NCBI GenBank assembly: GCA_003491285.1
Contig: CP022705.1
Location: forward strand, 372,001 to 436,000
Direction of reading: 5' to 3'
Origin: Methanobacterium sp. BRmetb2
GTDB taxonomy: Archaea; Methanobacteriota; Methanobacteria; Methanobacteriales; Methanobacteriaceae
Length of the DNA stretch: 64,000 bases
A program made the translations under genes and the position numbers. Within the stretch, counting starts at the first letter, position 1. Every line of letters starts with the position of its first letter. The notes under the pieces are model-generated. The model worked only from the letters and a program-made list of their open reading frames with translations. It did not search any database and was not told the DNA's origin. Below are positions 55,900-64,000 of the stretch, one piece after another.

Positions 55900-58461
55900 T
55901 TAGAAAGGTAATTCTCTCCAAATACCTGTTCCATTAGCCCCTTTTAAATAAAGTATCTGACAATTCTGCATCACGCCAAGAGTATTTCTAGAACTTGTTG
56001 CATCGGCGATGTACCATTTACCATTCACATATAGCTCAGCCCAAACATGACCTACGGTCATGGATGAAAACTTACATTGTGCATGACCATATCTTGCTGG
56101 AATTCCAACTGATCTTGAGAGAGCCACAATCAAGTGGGAATGATCAATACAGTTACCATCAAGGGTTTGTAAGATTCCAGTTGCTCCATATTTAGTGTTG
56201 TAATAGAAGCTGTAACTTAGGTTATCTCGGACCCATTTAAAGATGGCATCTGCTTTCTCATAATTGGTAGTCAGACCATTGGTTATGGATTTAGCTAATG
56301 CTATTATAGTAGCATTGGTGGATTGCGCATTTTTTGTCTCTTGCAGGTAAATTAATAATTCCTCTGGTATAGAAGAGTCATATCCCATCTCTGCAGTTTT
56401 AATAATTGCATAGCTTGGAAGCCTCTTATTGGTTGCATAGAAGTCCATGATCTTCGAATAACTGTACACCAAGTAATCAAACTGAACATTACCCAATGAA
56501 TAAACACCCCAATTAGGAGCCCTACCCTTAGAATCAATAAAGGCCAGCAGATTACTTGCAACCTTCAAATACTCAGACTTACTTACATTACCTGAAACAA
56601 TAGCACCACTAGGATTAGGAGCACTACCAACATCCAACAACTTAATAGGAGTAGTAACACCCTGGTTAATTTGCAACACACTAGAAGTCAACAACTGAAG
56701 AAGCTGAGACATACTAACCTGCTTAGAAGCAATAGTAACCGAATCCGGCAACTTACCATTAGCCTCAACAAAAGCCTTCACCCAAACCGCAGCACTCTTA
56801 ATCTGATCAATCGTAAAACTCACTGAATCATCACCAGGCTCATTGCCTGAATTATCACCGCTCATTTCACTAGTTTTAATAATTGCATAGTTGGGAAGCC
56901 TCTTATTGGTTGCATAGAAGTCCATGATCTTCGAATAACTGTACACCAAGTAATCAAACTGAACATTACCCAATGAATAAACACCATAATTAGGAGCCCT
57001 ATCATTGGACTCAAAGAAGCTCAGCAGATTACTTGCAACCTTCAAATACTCAGACTTACTTACATTACCTGAAACAATAGCACCACTAGGATTAGGAGCA
57101 CTACCAACATCCAACAACTTAATAGGAGTAGTAACACCCTGGTTAATTTGCAACACACTAGAAGTCAACAACTGAAGAAGCTGAGACATACTAACCTGCT
57201 TAGAAGCAATAGTAACCGAATCCGGCAACTTACCATTAGCCTCAACAAAAGCCTTCACCCAAACCGCAGCACTCTTAATCTGATCAATCGTAAAACTCAC
57301 TGAATCATCACCAGACTGATTAACCGAATTCCAGAAGTTTTCGTCAATTAAACCGTATCTAAATAAGACATATCCTGATGATCCACCGTCTGATGCTGCA
57401 TTTACGTCCTGGTTTAATTCATCTGCAGAGAGCTTTGTAATATCACTGTCTGAGCGATAAGTTTGTATACCTGCTACAACAGGTTTTCCATTGGCTTGTC
57501 CAACAATATATTCTGTAGTTGAAGCAATCCAATCTGTGTCTTCGTTATAGTTCCCCTTGTAAATCATGGGAACTAAAAAATCAAGGAATTGTGAAAGTTG
57601 ACTGTAATCTTGTCCATAATAATAGGCATTAACAGACTTTTCAGGCATTAAAGCAGCAGAAACCGCTACTTTTGTTTTTATTGAGTTAACTGTGTTGTAC
57701 ACATTTTCAACAAATGAGGTTATGGTTTCTGTCCCATTTTCGTGTTTGTAAGCAGCGTTATTCCCTACTCCGGAATATCTAACGTAGTCTAAATGGATTC
57801 CGTTTACATCAGTGGTGCTAACAATATCTGAAATTAAGTTTAAAAGATTGTTAGTGTGGGTTGTATTCTTTGGATCTATCCAATTATCATCAGAATCTTT
57901 GAAACAAGAGATCCATGCATGAACTCTTATTCCTGTATCTTGGAGCTTTTCCAATAATAAATTAATATTTGTCTGATAGTTAGTTGAATTTACATAAAGG
58001 AATATATCAGTTATTCCTGAGTTTAAAAGAGAAGTTACATTTAAGCTGTTAATGTGGGACGACCACATCCAAATACCGGTGACATTATCATATGAATCTC
58101 CTCCAGCAGCAAGCATTGATTCATCATCTATATTTAGAATATTAACTGAACTATTATTATCTTGAGGATTTTCATGATCTGATGTATTGTCATCAGTTAT
58201 TTCAGTTTCATTTAAGTTATTTTGTGTTGAAGTATTGGTTGAATTTTCACTAGTTTCATTAAGAGACTCCTCTGAATCAGAATCCGTAGTTGTTTCTAAT
58301 TCTAAGTTATCTGTATCCATATTTGTAGTATTTACTGTTAAATTTTCAGCTGTTTCGCCTTCTAAGCCTTGTTCATCTGTGGCGGCGCAGAAATAATTCA
58401 CATTTAACAGTGATATACTCAACATGAGCAACACTGCAATTGCTATTTTTTTTCGCGAAAT
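55900..58461 (-). CDS. Secreted glycosidase-like/pseudomurein-binding/transglutaminase-like protein, copy 1 (ATT start)
   Basis: 853 residues if it starts at ATT 58461. The order is signal peptide (basic SRKK then hydrophobic), acidic Ser/Thr/Asn/Glu-rich linker of about 80 residues, glycosidase-like barrel with NGIHLDYVRY, then a doubled block of pseudomurein-binding repeats (each with IDQIKSAAVWVKAFVEANGK and YLVYSYSKIMDFYATN), and a transglutaminase-like domain with Cys, His and Asp in GNCIDHSH, GHVWAE and ADATS. The canonical ATG at 58434 would remove the basic residues of the signal peptide; GGAGG lies seven bases before ATT, exactly as in the paralog. Probably a secreted autolysin-like wall enzyme. 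Confidence 0.87.
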   Translation of the reverse strand: MSRKKIAIAVLLMLSISLLNVNYFCAATDEQGLEGETAENLTVNTTNMDTDNLELETTTDSDSEESLNETSENSTNTSTQNNLNETEITDDNTSDHENPQDNNSSVNILNIDDESMLAAGGDSYDNVTGIWMWSSHINSLNVTSLLNSGITDIFLYVNSTNYQTNINLLLEKLQDTGIRVHAWISCFKDSDDNWIDPKNTTHTNNLLNLISDIVSTTDVNGIHLDYVRYSGVGNNAAYKHENGTETITSFVENVYNTVNSIKTKVAVSAALMPEKSVNAYYYGQDYSQLSQFLDFLVPMIYKGNYNEDTDWIASTTEYIVGQANGKPVVAGIQTYRSDSDITKLSADELNQDVNAASDGGSSGYVLFRYGLIDENFWNSVNQSGDDSVSFTIDQIKSAAVWVKAFVEANGKLPDSVTIASKQVSMSQLLQLLTSSVLQINQGVTTPIKLLDVGSAPNPSGAIVSGNVSKSEYLKVASNLLSFFESNDRAPNYGVYSLGNVQFDYLVYSYSKIMDFYATNKRLPNYAIIKTSEMSGDNSGNEPGDDSVSFTIDQIKSAAVWVKAFVEANGKLPDSVTIASKQVSMSQLLQLLTSSVLQINQGVTTPIKLLDVGSAPNPSGAIVSGNVSKSEYLKVASNLLAFIDSKGRAPNWGVYSLGNVQFDYLVYSYSKIMDFYATNKRLPSYAIIKTAEMGYDSSIPEELLIYLQETKNAQSTNATIIALAKSITNGLTTNYEKADAIFKWVRDNLSYSFYYNTKYGATGILQTLDGNCIDHSHLIVALSRSVGIPARYGHAQCKFSSMTVGHVWAELYVNGKWYIADATSSRNTLGVMQNCQILYLKGANGTGIWRELPF
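56395..57314 (-). repeat. 477-base tandem repeat inside the wall-hydrolase gene
   Basis: The unit at 56395-56837 recurs at 56872-57314 with a period of 477 bases (159 codons). Bases 56545-56837 and 57022-57314 are identical over 293 bases; differences are concentrated in a 40-base patch before that. Each unit encodes one complete pair of pseudomurein-binding repeats. Confidence 0.92.
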
Positions 58462-58473
58462 TTTAACGCCTCC
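58459..58473 (-). promoter_or_regulatory. Ribosome site with ATT start
   Basis: GGAGG at 58469-58473, seven bases, then ATT at 58459-58461. The paralog has GGAGG, seven bases, ATG at 55576-55578. Alignment of the two signal peptides places this ATT at the same position. Confidence 0.65.
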
Positions 58474-59088
58474 ATATTTAGATTAAAAAAACACTTAATC
58501 CTTTGCATTCTTTTAACCGACTTTAGATCATCACATAATGACATATAAATATTTCGACTTAAATCTTGAAAAAAAGAACAATTAAAACTCTTTTTTTGAA
58601 TTAAAGATTAATTTAAAGATATAATAATAAAGGGTCATAATTATGGCCATCTATTTTGTTTCCTAAAGGGATTATATTAAATGAAAAATCATGTTAGATT
58701 AATATAAATAATTATACCTTTTTTAAAAGTATAACCCATTTTAAAATCTATTTTATCCCCATATAAACTTTAAAAACAAAAATAAACGGTCAGTACTATC
58801 TTTCTTTAATCTAAAACCTCCCAATAAGATCATAAATCTTATTATATAGTTTTTCATCCTTTGATCTTTTCAATCCTTTAATTGGTAATATGAGTAATAA
58901 ATATAAGATTTTTCGGGATTATTATTTTATAATATTCAAAAAATTAAATTCAATAATTATTAAGTTTATTTAAATTCCAAAATAGACATAATTTTATAAG
59001 TATACATTCTGAAAATTATTGTATTAATACATAGAGAAGAAATTCAAAGTGTTATTCATAAAAAAAATAGGAAAACTAGGGTGAGATA
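58462..59088. other. 627-base AT-rich spacer
   Basis: This gap holds the copy-1 promoter at 58541-58563 on the left and the argC promoter (TTTTATAAG near 58991) with a GGGTGAGATA ribosome site on the right. Between them a perfect hairpin, AATAAGAT, five bases, ATCTTATT, lies at 58823-58843. I see no coding frame or tRNA. Confidence 0.45.
58541..58563 (-). promoter_or_regulatory. Promoter of the first wall-hydrolase gene
   Basis: ACATATAAATATTTCGACTT on the plus strand matches the element at 55661-55683 with two changes in 20 bases, about 82 bases before the ATT start. Confidence 0.55.
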
Positions 59089-60099
59089 ATGATCGAAGTT
59101 GGAATTATTGGAGCAAGTGGTTATACTGGAGGAGAATTACTGAGATTTTTAAAAAACCATTCGGAAGTAGATGTTACTACCGCAACATCACGAAAACATG
59201 CTGGAATTCCTATTAAAAAAGTACATCCTCATTTACAGGATTTAAAACTTAATTTTACTGATGTTTCACCCAGTGAAATTGAAGCAGATCTTGTCTTTAC
59301 GGCAACTCCTCATGGAGCTTCAATGAGAATAGTTCCAGAACTAGTGGAACGGGGCATTCGAGTAATTGATTTAAGTGGTGATTATCGTTTTGATGATATT
59401 GAAACCTACGAGAAATGGTATGGTTTTAAACATGAAAATCCACTGGAAGCAGTATATGGACTCCCCGAAGTATACAGAGAGGAAATTAAAAATGCAAATT
59501 TAGTTGCCAATCCCGGATGTTTCCCTACTGGTAGTATTCTAGCAGGATTACCGTTGGTAAATGAAAAACTAGTGGATACCCTGATTTTTGATTCAAAAAC
59601 AGGAGTAAGTGGAGCAGGCATAAAACCAACTGAAATTACACATTACCCCAATATTAGTGATAATGTGATACCTTACGCAGTAACCACCCACCGACATGGT
59701 CCCGAAATTAATCAAGAAATAAATAAAAATTGGCCAGTGAAGGTTTCATTCACTCCACATTTAGTACCAGTTATTAGAGGGATTTTAACCACAGTCCATA
59801 CTTTTTTAAAAGAAGATTTAACATCAGCAGACATTAAAAATATATATGAATCCTTTTATCAAGACGAACCCTTCTTGAGGGTTATGGATGCTGGTGAAAT
59901 TCCGCGTTTAAGTGCAGTTAGAGGTTCTAATTATTGTCATGTAGGTTGCTTTGAAATTGATGAAAATGGAAGAATTGTTATAATATCCGCCATAGATAAT
60001 CTTGTTAAAGGTGCTTCTGGACAGGCAATCCAAAATATGAACATAATGTATGGATTTAATGAAAAAAAATCATTAGAATTTGTAGGCTTACATCCATAA
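59089..60099 (+). CDS. argC: N-acetyl-gamma-glutamyl-phosphate reductase
   Basis: It reduces N-acetylglutamyl phosphate in arginine synthesis. The 336-residue protein begins [16 protein letters not shown], has the active-site cysteine C144 in [20 protein letters not shown], and [13 protein letters not shown] near the end. Normal length. The ATG has GGGTGAGATA immediately upstream. No other arg gene is in view. Confidence 0.96.
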   Translation: MIEVGIIGASGYTGGELLRFLKNHSEVDVTTATSRKHAGIPIKKVHPHLQDLKLNFTDVSPSEIEADLVFTATPHGASMRIVPELVERGIRVIDLSGDYRFDDIETYEKWYGFKHENPLEAVYGLPEVYREEIKNANLVANPGCFPTGSILAGLPLVNEKLVDTLIFDSKTGVSGAGIKPTEITHYPNISDNVIPYAVTTHRHGPEINQEINKNWPVKVSFTPHLVPVIRGILTTVHTFLKEDLTSADIKNIYESFYQDEPFLRVMDAGEIPRLSAVRGSNYCHVGCFEIDENGRIVIISAIDNLVKGASGQAIQNMNIMYGFNEKKSLEFVGLHP

Positions 60100-60277
60100 A
60101 AACTTATATATAGCACCAAAATGAATAATAAACAGATAAAATAAGGCAATTGATGAGTATTTTAATGAATTGTATTTGTGTTCATTAGTACAATTATACA
60201 CTAAATTACTAGATCTGCCATCGAAAATCGTATTATCAAATTTACAAAGATAATATATTTTTTTATGAGGTGTTGGA

Positions 60278-60772
60278 TTGAAAACCATGGTTTTATATTA
60301 CTCCAGAAGTGGAAAAACCGCAAAAATTGTAGAAACTCTTGCAGAAAATATTTCTGCAGATACTTTAAAAATTGAAGATTTTAAAGATAGATCCGGTCCT
60401 ATTAACTATATAAAAGCATCTATAGATGCTTTAAGAGAGGATAAAACTAAAATTGAACCATCGCATATTGATCTTAGTCCATATGGTTTAGTGTATATCG
60501 GAACCCCTAACTGGGCTGGAAAACCAGCTCCTGCAATAATTACTTTAATTGACACTAATGATTTTAGAGGTAAAGATGTTATTTTATTTGCCACCATGGG
60601 AAGTCAGGGCGGTAACAGTGTAATTGAGCGAATGAGAGAGAAAATTGAGGCTCGAGGCGCCCGTATGATTACCTCATTCTTGATTAAGACTGGTGGAAAG
60701 AGTACATCAGAACTGGAAGAAGATGTCAAAAAAACTATTGAAGAAATGGACTTAAAGATATATGGTATATAA
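60278..60772 (+). CDS. Flavodoxin family protein
   Basis: This 164-residue protein has the FMN phosphate loop [12 protein letters not shown] and [13 protein letters not shown] plus [13 protein letters not shown] as the flavin-contact loops, in one short flavodoxin-like domain. Start TTG 60278 has GAGGTG at 60267-60272. It may carry electrons or act as an NAD(P)H:quinone oxidoreductase; partner unknown. It precedes secF by 22 bases. Confidence 0.85.
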   Translation: MKTMVLYYSRSGKTAKIVETLAENISADTLKIEDFKDRSGPINYIKASIDALREDKTKIEPSHIDLSPYGLVYIGTPNWAGKPAPAIITLIDTNDFRGKDVILFATMGSQGGNSVIERMREKIEARGARMITSFLIKTGGKSTSELEEDVKKTIEEMDLKIYGI

Positions 60773-60794
60773 TGCTGTATAATCAGGTGATTTA

Positions 60795-61631
60795 ATGAAA
60801 ATAAAGATTATGGAATCTTACAAACCATTAATAGTAATTCCAGTGATAATTACTCTTCTTGCAATAGCAGTTATAGCTATAAATGGATTACCCGAAAGTA
60901 TAGATTTGCAAGGAGGATCTATAGCTGTTTTGAATCTGGAAAAACCAGTTGATAGAGCAGAATTAACCAATATTATCAGTCAGGGCTTGAATACTACTGA
61001 TATTGATATCAACTCGTTAACTCAAACACAAGCCACTATTGAAATTGGTGGAGCCGCTGATGTTATAAAACTTACTGATTCATTAAGTGGAATAGCTACT
61101 ATTGAAAGTTTCAGATCAGTTGGGCCGCTGATTAGTCAGGAAGCACTTACACAAGTTTATTGGGCTATCGCATTCGCATTTCTATTCATGTCCATAACCG
61201 TCTTTATAATATTTAGAAACTTTGTGCCTTCAGTGGCGGTTATAATTGCAGCATTATCTGATATTTTAATTGCTGTTGGGGGAATGTCTATTTTTGGAAT
61301 ACCACTTTCAGTGGCTTCTGTTGGGGCAATTCTCATGTTAATAGGTTACAGTGTGGATACTGATATTTTATTAACTACAAGAGTGTTAAAAAGAAGAGAG
61401 GGGACAATTACAGAACGTGCCCAGGATGCATTCAATACTGGTTTAGTAATGTCTGCATCAGCTATAAGTTCTTTAAGTGTTTTGTACATTGTAACTGTAC
61501 TTTATATCCCATATGCACAAGTTTTAAGTGAAATAGCTGCGGTTCTAATTATTGGATTGGTTGCAGATTTGTTAACAACTTGGCTAATGAATTTAGGTAT
61601 ACTTAGATGGTACCTGGAGGCTAAAAGATGA
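60795..61631 (+). CDS. secF: Protein translocase component SecF
   Basis: With SecD it uses the ion gradient to finish export through SecYEG. The 278-residue protein has one N-terminal membrane segment, a short periplasm-side domain beginning [17 protein letters not shown], then five membrane segments containing [28 protein letters not shown]. The last four bases overlap the secD start (ATGA), so they are coupled. In archaea secF commonly precedes secD. Confidence 0.93.
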   Translation: MKIKIMESYKPLIVIPVIITLLAIAVIAINGLPESIDLQGGSIAVLNLEKPVDRAELTNIISQGLNTTDIDINSLTQTQATIEIGGAADVIKLTDSLSGIATIESFRSVGPLISQEALTQVYWAIAFAFLFMSITVFIIFRNFVPSVAVIIAALSDILIAVGGMSIFGIPLSVASVGAILMLIGYSVDTDILLTTRVLKRREGTITERAQDAFNTGLVMSASAISSLSVLYIVTVLYIPYAQVLSEIAAVLIIGLVADLLTTWLMNLGILRWYLEAKR

Positions 61632-62920
61632 ATGAAAGAGTTAAAAACTTTATCAAAGATTACAGAACCATCATTCTTATAGTTTTTATAGTAGTTAGTA
61701 TTGCTTCAATATCGTACTATGGAATATCTCAAGGACTAGACCTTCAGGGAGGATCCTTAATTCAGGTTCATTTGGAAAAACCCGTGGATCAAGACACTAT
61801 GAACCGAGTAACTGGAGTCCTTGACAGAAGGTTAAATATATTTGGTGTAAAAGATATTAAGGTCAGAGCTAGTGGTAATCAGGATGTTATAATTGAAATT
61901 GCTGGAGTTAAACCAGATGAAGTTGCACAAATTGTTGGAACTCCTGGTAAATTTGTGGCAAAAATTGATAATCAGACTGCTCTTGAAGGTTCAGACATAG
62001 TCAGTGTGCAACCATATGAAATACAGGGCACCCAATGGGCAGTTCCATTCAAAATAACACTTGAAGGTGCCAATAAGTTCGCTAGCATTGCTGAAGGTAA
62101 AGCTGGCGCGCCGGTTGATATGTATCTAGATGATAAACTTATATCATCACCAGAATTAGCCCCAGAACTAGCTACAGGTAGGCCTTCCACCGATGTACAG
62201 ATAAGTGGAACAGAGAATACAAAAGAAGAAGCTGAAAAACAAGCCAAATCTATTCAAACAGTTTTACAGTCGGGTGCACTACCGGTTAAGGTTCAAATTG
62301 TGGGAATAAGTACTGTATCGCCAGAACTTGGTACAGAGTTTAAAAATGGAGCATTGATTGCAGGGTTTCTGGCATTGATCGTGGTTTCATTAATAATATT
62401 CTTTAGATATAGAACCCCTAAACTGGTGATTCCAATAATATTCACCAGCCTGGCGGAACTTCTTTTAATTCTCGGAGTTGCTTCCATTATAAAATGGAAT
62501 ATTGATTTAGCAGCAATAGCAGGTATTATTGCTGCCATAGGGACTGGTGTTGACGATCAGATTATATTAACTGACGAAGTTTTAAAAAGTAGTAAACAAG
62601 AAGAGCTTGTGCAGAAAAAAGAAAGCAAAAGAAGTAAAAAGAAAAAGAAAAGTAAAAAGAGTAGAAAATCTAAGTCTAAAAGTAGAGTTTCTATAAGTAT
62701 GAAAAATAGGATTAAAAACGCATTCTTTATCATATTTGCTTCTGCAGCAACACTCATAGCTGCTATGCTTCCAGTGGCATATGTCGGATTTTCAAGAGGT
62801 TCTACTGGAATAGGATCCCTTGCTGGTTTTGCATTTACCACCATTATAGGAATTCTTATTGGAATCTTTATAACCCGTCCGGTTTATGCCAAATTCCTTG
62901 AATATTTCGTTGTTGATTGA
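61628..62920 (+). CDS. secD: Protein translocase component SecD
   Basis: This 430-residue partner of SecF has [17 protein letters not shown] after the first helix, an outer-face domain (about 60-235), and a C-terminal membrane bundle with [24 protein letters not shown] run of Lys, Ser and Arg (about residues 327-350) lies in a cytoplasmic loop after the DDQII segment and is not found in usual SecD, followed by the remaining membrane segments. The start overlaps secF. Length is close to other archaeal SecD. Confidence 0.93.
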   Translation: MNERVKNFIKDYRTIILIVFIVVSIASISYYGISQGLDLQGGSLIQVHLEKPVDQDTMNRVTGVLDRRLNIFGVKDIKVRASGNQDVIIEIAGVKPDEVAQIVGTPGKFVAKIDNQTALEGSDIVSVQPYEIQGTQWAVPFKITLEGANKFASIAEGKAGAPVDMYLDDKLISSPELAPELATGRPSTDVQISGTENTKEEAEKQAKSIQTVLQSGALPVKVQIVGISTVSPELGTEFKNGALIAGFLALIVVSLIIFFRYRTPKLVIPIIFTSLAELLLILGVASIIKWNIDLAAIAGIIAAIGTGVDDQIILTDEVLKSSKQEELVQKKESKRSKKKKKSKKSRKSKSKSRVSISMKNRIKNAFFIIFASAATLIAAMLPVAYVGFSRGSTGIGSLAGFAFTTIIGILIGIFITRPVYAKFLEYFVVD

Positions 62921-63071
62921 AATTTCAAGGGTAAATTTTTTTATTTTATAAATCCCATTTTATTTTATTTTTGAATGTAATCAACTAAATATAGAGGTAA
63001 CAATAAGAATAATATAATTATGAACACAAACTTTATAACTAAGAAGTAGGAAACATACTGCCGGTGGGTTA

Positions 63072-64000
63072 ATGATATCTTGGATAATTTTAGTGATAAT
63101 TTTAGTAATATCTTTATTAATCGTGATAAAAGCAGCAGATTTATTTGTAGATAATTTAGTCGAAATTGGAACGGCTTTTGGAATTTCTGAGATAATATTA
63201 GGAGTTACAGCAGCAGCTGTAGGAACCTCTCTTCCAGAATTCGGTTCTGCGATGCTGGCTATATTCACTGGTAATCCTGAAGTAGGTATTGGGTGTGCTA
63301 TTGGAGCCAACATATGGAACATAGGAGGAATTTTAGGGATTTCAACCATTTTTGCTGGGACAATTTTAAGCCAAAAAGAAGAGATTAAACGTGACGGAAC
63401 AATGACCCTGATCACCGCCGTTATAATCACATTTTTCATGTATATATTCGGTGAATTAAATTTAATCGTTGGAATAATACTATTATTTGCATATTTCATT
63501 TATTTAGGGTTATTAATTCGTGCTCAGCAGAATAATGTCAAAATAAATAATAAAACGCCGCAAATAGAAAAAAAGAAAGGGAAAAAAAAATTAAACAAAA
63601 AAAATGTGTTATGGGTAATTGTTGGTCTGATCGGTCTGGCTGTAGGGTGCAGAGTGATCGTATTTTCAACTGTTTCATTAGCAGAGATTGCAAGTATTCC
63701 TGAAATGCTTGCAGGTATTCTTCTGGCGTTTGGAACTACGGCACCAGAATTTTTTACTGTTTTAACATCTGCTCGTAAAGGATTAAGTAGGCTTGCAGTT
63801 GGAACGGTTTTAGGAAGTAATATATTCAATATTTTAATTGGATTGGGTGTGCCCTCCCTTTTTGTTGCTATCCCCGTAGAAGAGATTGCTATTAGATTTG
63901 ATGGACCAGCTATGATTGTAATTACATTCCTACTAATTGTTTTACTTAAAAGACGAATGAAACTAACCAGAGTTGAAGGAGTGATCCTTTTCTCATCATA
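63072..64000 (+). CDS. Na+/Ca2+ exchanger (CaCA family), cut by the window edge
   Basis: The frame is open from ATG 63072 to the last base, at least 309 codons. It shows the two alpha-repeats of cation/Ca2+ exchangers: AAAVGTSLPEFGSAMLAIFTG with GANIWNIGG, and LLAFGTTAPEFFTVLTSARKG with LGSNIFNILIG, separated by a basic loop rich in Lys. About ten membrane segments are visible. It would exchange cytoplasmic Ca2+ for Na+ or H+. The start has GGTGGG just upstream; the C-terminus is outside the window. Confidence 0.9.
   Translation, partial: MISWIILVIILVISLLIVIKAADLFVDNLVEIGTAFGISEIILGVTAAAVGTSLPEFGSAMLAIFTGNPEVGIGCAIGANIWNIGGILGISTIFAGTILSQKEEIKRDGTMTLITAVIITFFMYIFGELNLIVGIILLFAYFIYLGLLIRAQQNNVKINNKTPQIEKKKGKKKLNKKNVLWVIVGLIGLAVGCRVIVFSTVSLAEIASIPEMLAGILLAFGTTAPEFFTVLTSARKGLSRLAVGTVLGSNIFNILIGLGVPSLFVAIPVEEIAIRFDGPAMIVITFLLIVLLKRRMKLTRVEGVILFSS

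Noticed and set aside
53383..58461. Prophage carrying a PeiP-like lysis enzyme
   Set aside because: There are no phage structural, integrase or replication genes, both proteins have signal peptides, and flanking genes are housekeeping.
58823..58843. Structured RNA in the large spacer
   Set aside because: A single 8-base AT-rich hairpin is not enough; no conserved RNA pattern is visible around it.
62981..63829. Minus-strand reading frames with membrane-like composition
   Set aside because: They are shadows of the Na+/Ca2+ exchanger on the plus strand, whose alpha-repeat motifs are clear and whose frame is open to the window end.

Overview
The window is an AT-rich piece of an archaeal chromosome, almost certainly from a Methanobacterium-like member of the Methanobacteriales. 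The evidence is an HMf-type histone gene, genes for F420 (cofH), methanofuran (mfnD, mfnF), tetrahydromethanopterin (mptG), coenzyme B (hacB) and cobamide (cbiD) synthesis, an archaeal S17e, a GHMP-type shikimate kinase, CDP-archaeol synthase, and two secreted proteins with pseudomurein-binding repeats. Pseudomurein is made only by Methanobacteriales and Methanopyrus. There are no prophage, IS or CRISPR genes in view. Genus-level placement is inference.

Layout. 1-0.7 kb: an edge fragment and a PAP2 phosphatase. 0.9-6.6 kb (minus): one block running shikimate kinase, chorismate mutase, S17e, lysC, dapA, dapB, asd. 6.8-14.7 kb (plus): SppA, a small thioredoxin, cbiD, a glycosyltransferase, moaC, an unknown helical protein, a Hel308-like helicase and two tandem DUF2115 genes. 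14.8-18.7 kb: DUF998 membrane protein, an EFR1-type flavodoxin/ferredoxin, a TetR repressor with a palindromic operator, and a divergent MFS exporter. 18.8-26.8 kb: HIT, DUF2098, PRC-barrel, site-2 protease with CBS domains, Elp3, deoC, SOUL protein, cofH, histone and rubrerythrin. 26.9-32.6 kb: a five-PAS histidine kinase, tRNA-Val and tRNA-Phe, a tRNA methylthiotransferase and a small duplicated membrane-anchored protein.

32.7-37.7 kb: an overlapping trio (hacB, zinc-finger protein, pcm), then mptG, a radical SAM protein of the tetraether-lipid-synthase family, and divergent carS. 37.8-49.5 kb (minus): a decayed methyltransferase, a membrane-anchored M14-like peptidase, mfnF, mfnD, wecC, wecB, DUF460, a phosphohexomutase, a sugar nucleotidyltransferase and truA, which together supply nucleotide sugars and methanofuran. 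49.6-53.3 kb: EamA transporter, hisA, a stand-alone PEP-binding half protein and ribL. 53.4-58.5 kb: two tandem secreted proteins, each with a glycosidase-like barrel, pseudomurein-binding repeats and a transglutaminase-like cysteine peptidase. 58.5-64 kb: argC, flavodoxin, secF-secD and a Na+/Ca2+ exchanger cut by the window edge.

Most interesting points: the two-headed pseudomurein hydrolase pair, one carrying an odd Lys/Tyr/Trp-rich insert of about 90 residues; well-supported non-standard start codons (ATT at 58459-58461 and ATA at 23130-23132, with weaker CTG and ATT cases); and the tetraether-synthase-like gene sitting between a methanopterin gene and a membrane-lipid gene, in a family given two conflicting functions in the literature. 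All calls come from reading the sequence and from remembered family motifs; no database search was run.
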